Of a stretch of DNA of 64,000 bases, positions 61,934 to 64,000 are shown piece after piece (the stretch's first letter is position 1; every line of letters starts with the position of its first letter). This DNA comes from Lachnospiraceae bacterium (GTDB lineage Bacteria > Bacillota > Clostridia > Lachnospirales > Lachnospiraceae). A program made the position numbers and the translations under genes. The stretch lies in contig JAFZNO010000076.1 of assembly GCA_017552985.1 (NCBI GenBank), forward strand, positions 1 through 64,000. The letters are read 5' to 3'. A model generated the notes under the pieces. It was not told where the DNA came from. It made no database searches and saw only the letters and a program-made list of their open reading frames with translations.

Positions 61934-62237
61934 CTACGGGTGGAAAGTCAAAAGAAGAAAGATGACCCGTAGGAAAAAGGAAAAAACTACGGGTGGAAAG
62001 GCAAAAAAAGAGAAATGACCCGTAGGAAAAAGGAAAAAACTACGGGTGGAAAGGCAAAAGAAGAGAAAAGACCCGTAGGAAAAAGGAAAGAACTACGGGT
62101 GGAAAGGCAAAAGAAGAGAAATGACCCGTAGGAAAAAGGAAAAAACTACGGGTGGAAAGGCAAAAGAAGAGAAACGGCCCGTAGGAAAGAGGAAAAGGCT
62201 ACGGGTGAAATAACGGAAAACCAAGTTTTACCCGTAA
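61934..62237. repeat. Six-unit 53-bp tandem hairpin array
   Basis: CTACGGG starts at 61934, 61987, 62040, 62093, 62146 and 62199, each exactly 53 bp apart. Each arm CTACGGGT is matched by ACCCGTAG after a 23-nt loop, giving 39-nt hairpins (last: 62199-62237, ending ACCCGTAA). Loops are purine-rich (GGAAAGGCAAAAGAAGAGAA) and nearly identical between units 2-5; spacers are A-rich 14-mers. The array fills the 440-bp gap between the two GH53 genes. No promoter could be fixed within it. Confidence 0.92.
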
Positions 62238-62306
62238 GATGGAGGAGCAGGTTCATTTTGGTAATAAAGTGAAACCTATGACATGAAGGATGAGGACAGG
62301 GATGGC

Positions 62307-64000
62307 ATGAAAAAGAGATTCATTACTTTGATGTTGCTGTTATCGATGGCCATGGCGGGATGTGCCGGGAAGGGCGGGGACGCTACGGGCGCCGCGGAGG
62401 TTCCGGGCCAGTCCAGTGAGACGGAGGTACAGACCGTATCGGAGGAAAGCACGGCAGCGCCGGAGGAGGCGATTGCGGTAACGTGGAATGGCTGCGAGGT
62501 GGCGAAGCAGGTATATTCGGCGCAGCTGCCGACTGCGAAGGAAAAAGCGGAGATCTACGTTGAGCCGATCGCGGGACTTTCTGATGATTTTATCAGGGGC
62601 ATGGACGTCTCCACGGTAATCGTGGAGGAAGAAAGTGGCGTTACGTACCGCGACGAGAACGGTAACGTGCGGGATCTGTTTGAGATCCTCGCGGATGCCG
62701 GCGTGAACTATATCAGAGTCAGGGTTTGGAATAATCCCTATGATGCCGACGGCAATGGATACGGCGGCGGAAACTGTGACATGGAAAAGGCGGCTGAGAT
62801 AGGCCGCAGGGCTGCGGAGCACGGAATGAAGCTCTTGGTGGATTTCCATTACAGTGATTTCTGGGCAGATCCGAACAAGCAGTTTGCGCCAAAGGCCTGG
62901 GCCAGAAAGCGCATAGGCGACAAGGAGACCGCGATCGCGCAGTTCACGGAGGAATCCTTGTATACCATTCTGAATGCCGGTGCGGACGTGGGCATGGTTC
63001 AGATTGGCAATGAGATCAATAAGGGTGTTTGCGGAACCTATGAAGAGGCTGACGTCATGAAGCTGTTATCCTCCGCTTCCGGGGTCGTGAGAAAGGTTTC
63101 TTCGGTTACTGGCAGGGAGATGCAGGTGGCAGTGCATTATACCGCGGTGGATGACTCGGCGATGACCCTGAAAAGGGCAGAAATCCTGCAAAACTATGGC
63201 GTGGATTATGATATCTTTGGCATATCCTATTACAGCTACTGGCATGGCAGCTTTGAGAACATGTGTAACGTTCTGGGGGAAATCAGCTCCAAGTACGGAA
63301 AGAAGACTTGCATCATGGAGACCGCGTATCCCTTTACCTCGGATGACGGCGACATGAACGGCAACAGCGTGGGCAGCGGCGGCGTGGAGGGATATCCCGA
63401 CAGCGTGCAGGCCCAGGCGAAGAACTTCCGGGACGTTGCATATTATGCCAACGAAGCCGGAGCGCTCGGGGCATTCTACTGGGAAGGTGCTTGGGTTCCC
63501 GTAGGTTCGCTTCGTGAGAGCAACGAAAAGATCTGGGAGAAATACGGATCGGGCTGGGCTTCCAGCTATTCGGTTGATTATGATCCCCAGGATGCCGGTC
63601 AGTATTACGGCGGCTGCGCATGGGACAATCAGGCCATGTTTGATTTCTCGGCGAAGGCCCTGCCTTCCCTGAACGTATTCAAGTGGCTGAAATACGGCAC
63701 CGATGCGCCGCTTCAAGTGATGGAATTCAAGGAAGTGTATATCGAAAGCGGGATCGGCGTGCCTCTGGACATGCCAAAGACCGTTGACGTATACTACAAT
63801 GACCCTTCCGTCAAGGATGGCATGGAAGTCACCTGGGATGCAGATTCACTTGCGGCCGTGAACGTAAATGCCGCGGATACCTATGAGGTTAAGGGCAAGG
63901 CGGCAGACGGCAGCAGCGTTACGGCCACCGTCAAGGTGATGAACATCAATTACGTGCAAAATCCTGGCTTTGATGAAGCGGATATGAGCATGTGGACCGT
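62307..64000 (+). CDS. Exported endo-beta-1,4-galactanase, GH53, partial at window end
   Basis: The frame is open to the window end (564 codons). A lipobox MAMAGC ends the signal peptide, then an acidic linker (~20-60). The GH53 barrel (~95-460) has FIRGMDVSTVI, YIRVRVWNNPY, VDFHYSDFWADP, the acid/base Glu in QIGNEINKG (~236) and the nucleophile in CIMETAYPF (~338). Next comes an Ig-like BIG_4-type domain (~485-550, VDVYYNDP and VTWDADSL). NPGFDEADMSMW at the cut end looks like the start of a carbohydrate-binding module. It would degrade galactan at the cell surface and feed the transporter. An in-frame ATG at 62283 is an alternative start. Confidence 0.9.
   Translation, partial: MKKRFITLMLLLSMAMAGCAGKGGDATGAAEVPGQSSETEVQTVSEESTAAPEEAIAVTWNGCEVAKQVYSAQLPTAKEKAEIYVEPIAGLSDDFIRGMDVSTVIVEEESGVTYRDENGNVRDLFEILADAGVNYIRVRVWNNPYDADGNGYGGGNCDMEKAAEIGRRAAEHGMKLLVDFHYSDFWADPNKQFAPKAWARKRIGDKETAIAQFTEESLYTILNAGADVGMVQIGNEINKGVCGTYEEADVMKLLSSASGVVRKVSSVTGREMQVAVHYTAVDDSAMTLKRAEILQNYGVDYDIFGISYYSYWHGSFENMCNVLGEISSKYGKKTCIMETAYPFTSDDGDMNGNSVGSGGVEGYPDSVQAQAKNFRDVAYYANEAGALGAFYWEGAWVPVGSLRESNEKIWEKYGSGWASSYSVDYDPQDAGQYYGGCAWDNQAMFDFSAKALPSLNVFKWLKYGTDAPLQVMEFKEVYIESGIGVPLDMPKTVDVYYNDPSVKDGMEVTWDADSLAAVNVNAADTYEVKGKAADGSSVTATVKVMNINYVQNPGFDEADMSMWT

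Noticed and set aside
61934-62237. CRISPR array
   Set aside because: The 53-bp units are almost identical throughout, with no unique spacers, and no cas genes are present.
1-64000. tRNA, rRNA or riboswitch genes
   Set aside because: No convincing cloverleaf, rRNA core sequence or known riboswitch core was recognised by eye; a covariance-model scan was not possible.

Overview
The window looks like a chromosomal segment of a Gram-positive, spore-forming gut Clostridium of the Lachnospiraceae type. The evidence is a GerA/SpoVAF-type germination protein, many lipoproteins with Gram-positive lipoboxes, strong AGGAGG-like ribosome binding sites with frequent TTG/GTG starts, luxS next to the MTA/SAH nucleosidase gene, and small families typical of that group (DUF6442, TSCPD, DUF3048, YitT, TraX). 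This taxonomic reading is an inference. I saw no rRNA, tRNA, CRISPR array or prophage.

Layout. 0.1-1.7 kb: an IS30-family transposase. 1.7-6.7 kb: two sigma-factor/membrane anti-sigma modules, each followed by an exported protein gene. 6.9-9.4 kb: PadR regulator with a DUF998 membrane protein, a HEAT-repeat protein, and the 3' half of an enolase gene. 9.7-11.1 kb: an unrecognised membrane protein and a 640-bp spacer with regularly spaced hairpins. 11.2-21.6 kb: NAD synthetase, an orphan sensor kinase, a flavoprotein, an ABC exporter, YitT, a DUF6442/XRE pair, and a NUDIX gene coupled to a large membrane protein. 21.6-24.8 kb (minus): a lone PTS IIC, a reverse transcriptase, a structured RNA candidate and a small protein, apparently one transcription unit. 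24.9-35.5 kb: DUF6044-like protein, ABC-F, CPBP protease, CobW-like GTPase, amidase, germination protein, CitMHS permease and deacetylase. 35.6-38.9 kb: TIGR01440 protein, a 276-nt fold-back element, orphan cytosine methyltransferase, murG and TSCPD protein. 39-50.5 kb: D-2-hydroxyacid dehydrogenase, GtrA, a YtrA-type GntR/ABC operon with a palindromic operator, mtnN-luxS, DUF3048 lipoprotein, a sugar-sensor/GGDEF protein, a 2-hydroxyacyl-CoA dehydratase-like protein and TraX. 50.7-53.6 kb: a BcrAB-like ABC pair and an M48 peptidase. 53.7-64 kb: a galactan utilisation locus with a LacI regulator, sugar-binding lipoprotein, two permeases, a 613-aa protein of unknown function, an intracellular GH53 galactanase, and an exported GH53 galactanase cut by the window end.

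How the genes work together. The clearest pathway is at the right end. An exported GH53 would cut beta-1,4-galactan outside the cell, the ABC system would import the oligosaccharides, and a GH53 without a signal peptide would cut them inside. LacI-type operators sit in front of the regulator and the binding-protein gene. No ATPase is encoded, so the permeases probably use a shared MsmX-type ATPase. A second unit is luxS-mtnN, which recycles S-adenosylhomocysteine.

Most unusual content. A reverse transcriptase lies just downstream of a ~141-nt RNA candidate closed by a perfect 16-bp inverted repeat. Two separate arrays of evenly spaced hairpins (periods ~94 and exactly 53 bp) are built on 39-nt units with 23-nt loops. 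There is a 276-nt fold-back element. The tetranucleotide ACGT appears favoured across the window, which also carries an orphan m5C methyltransferase.
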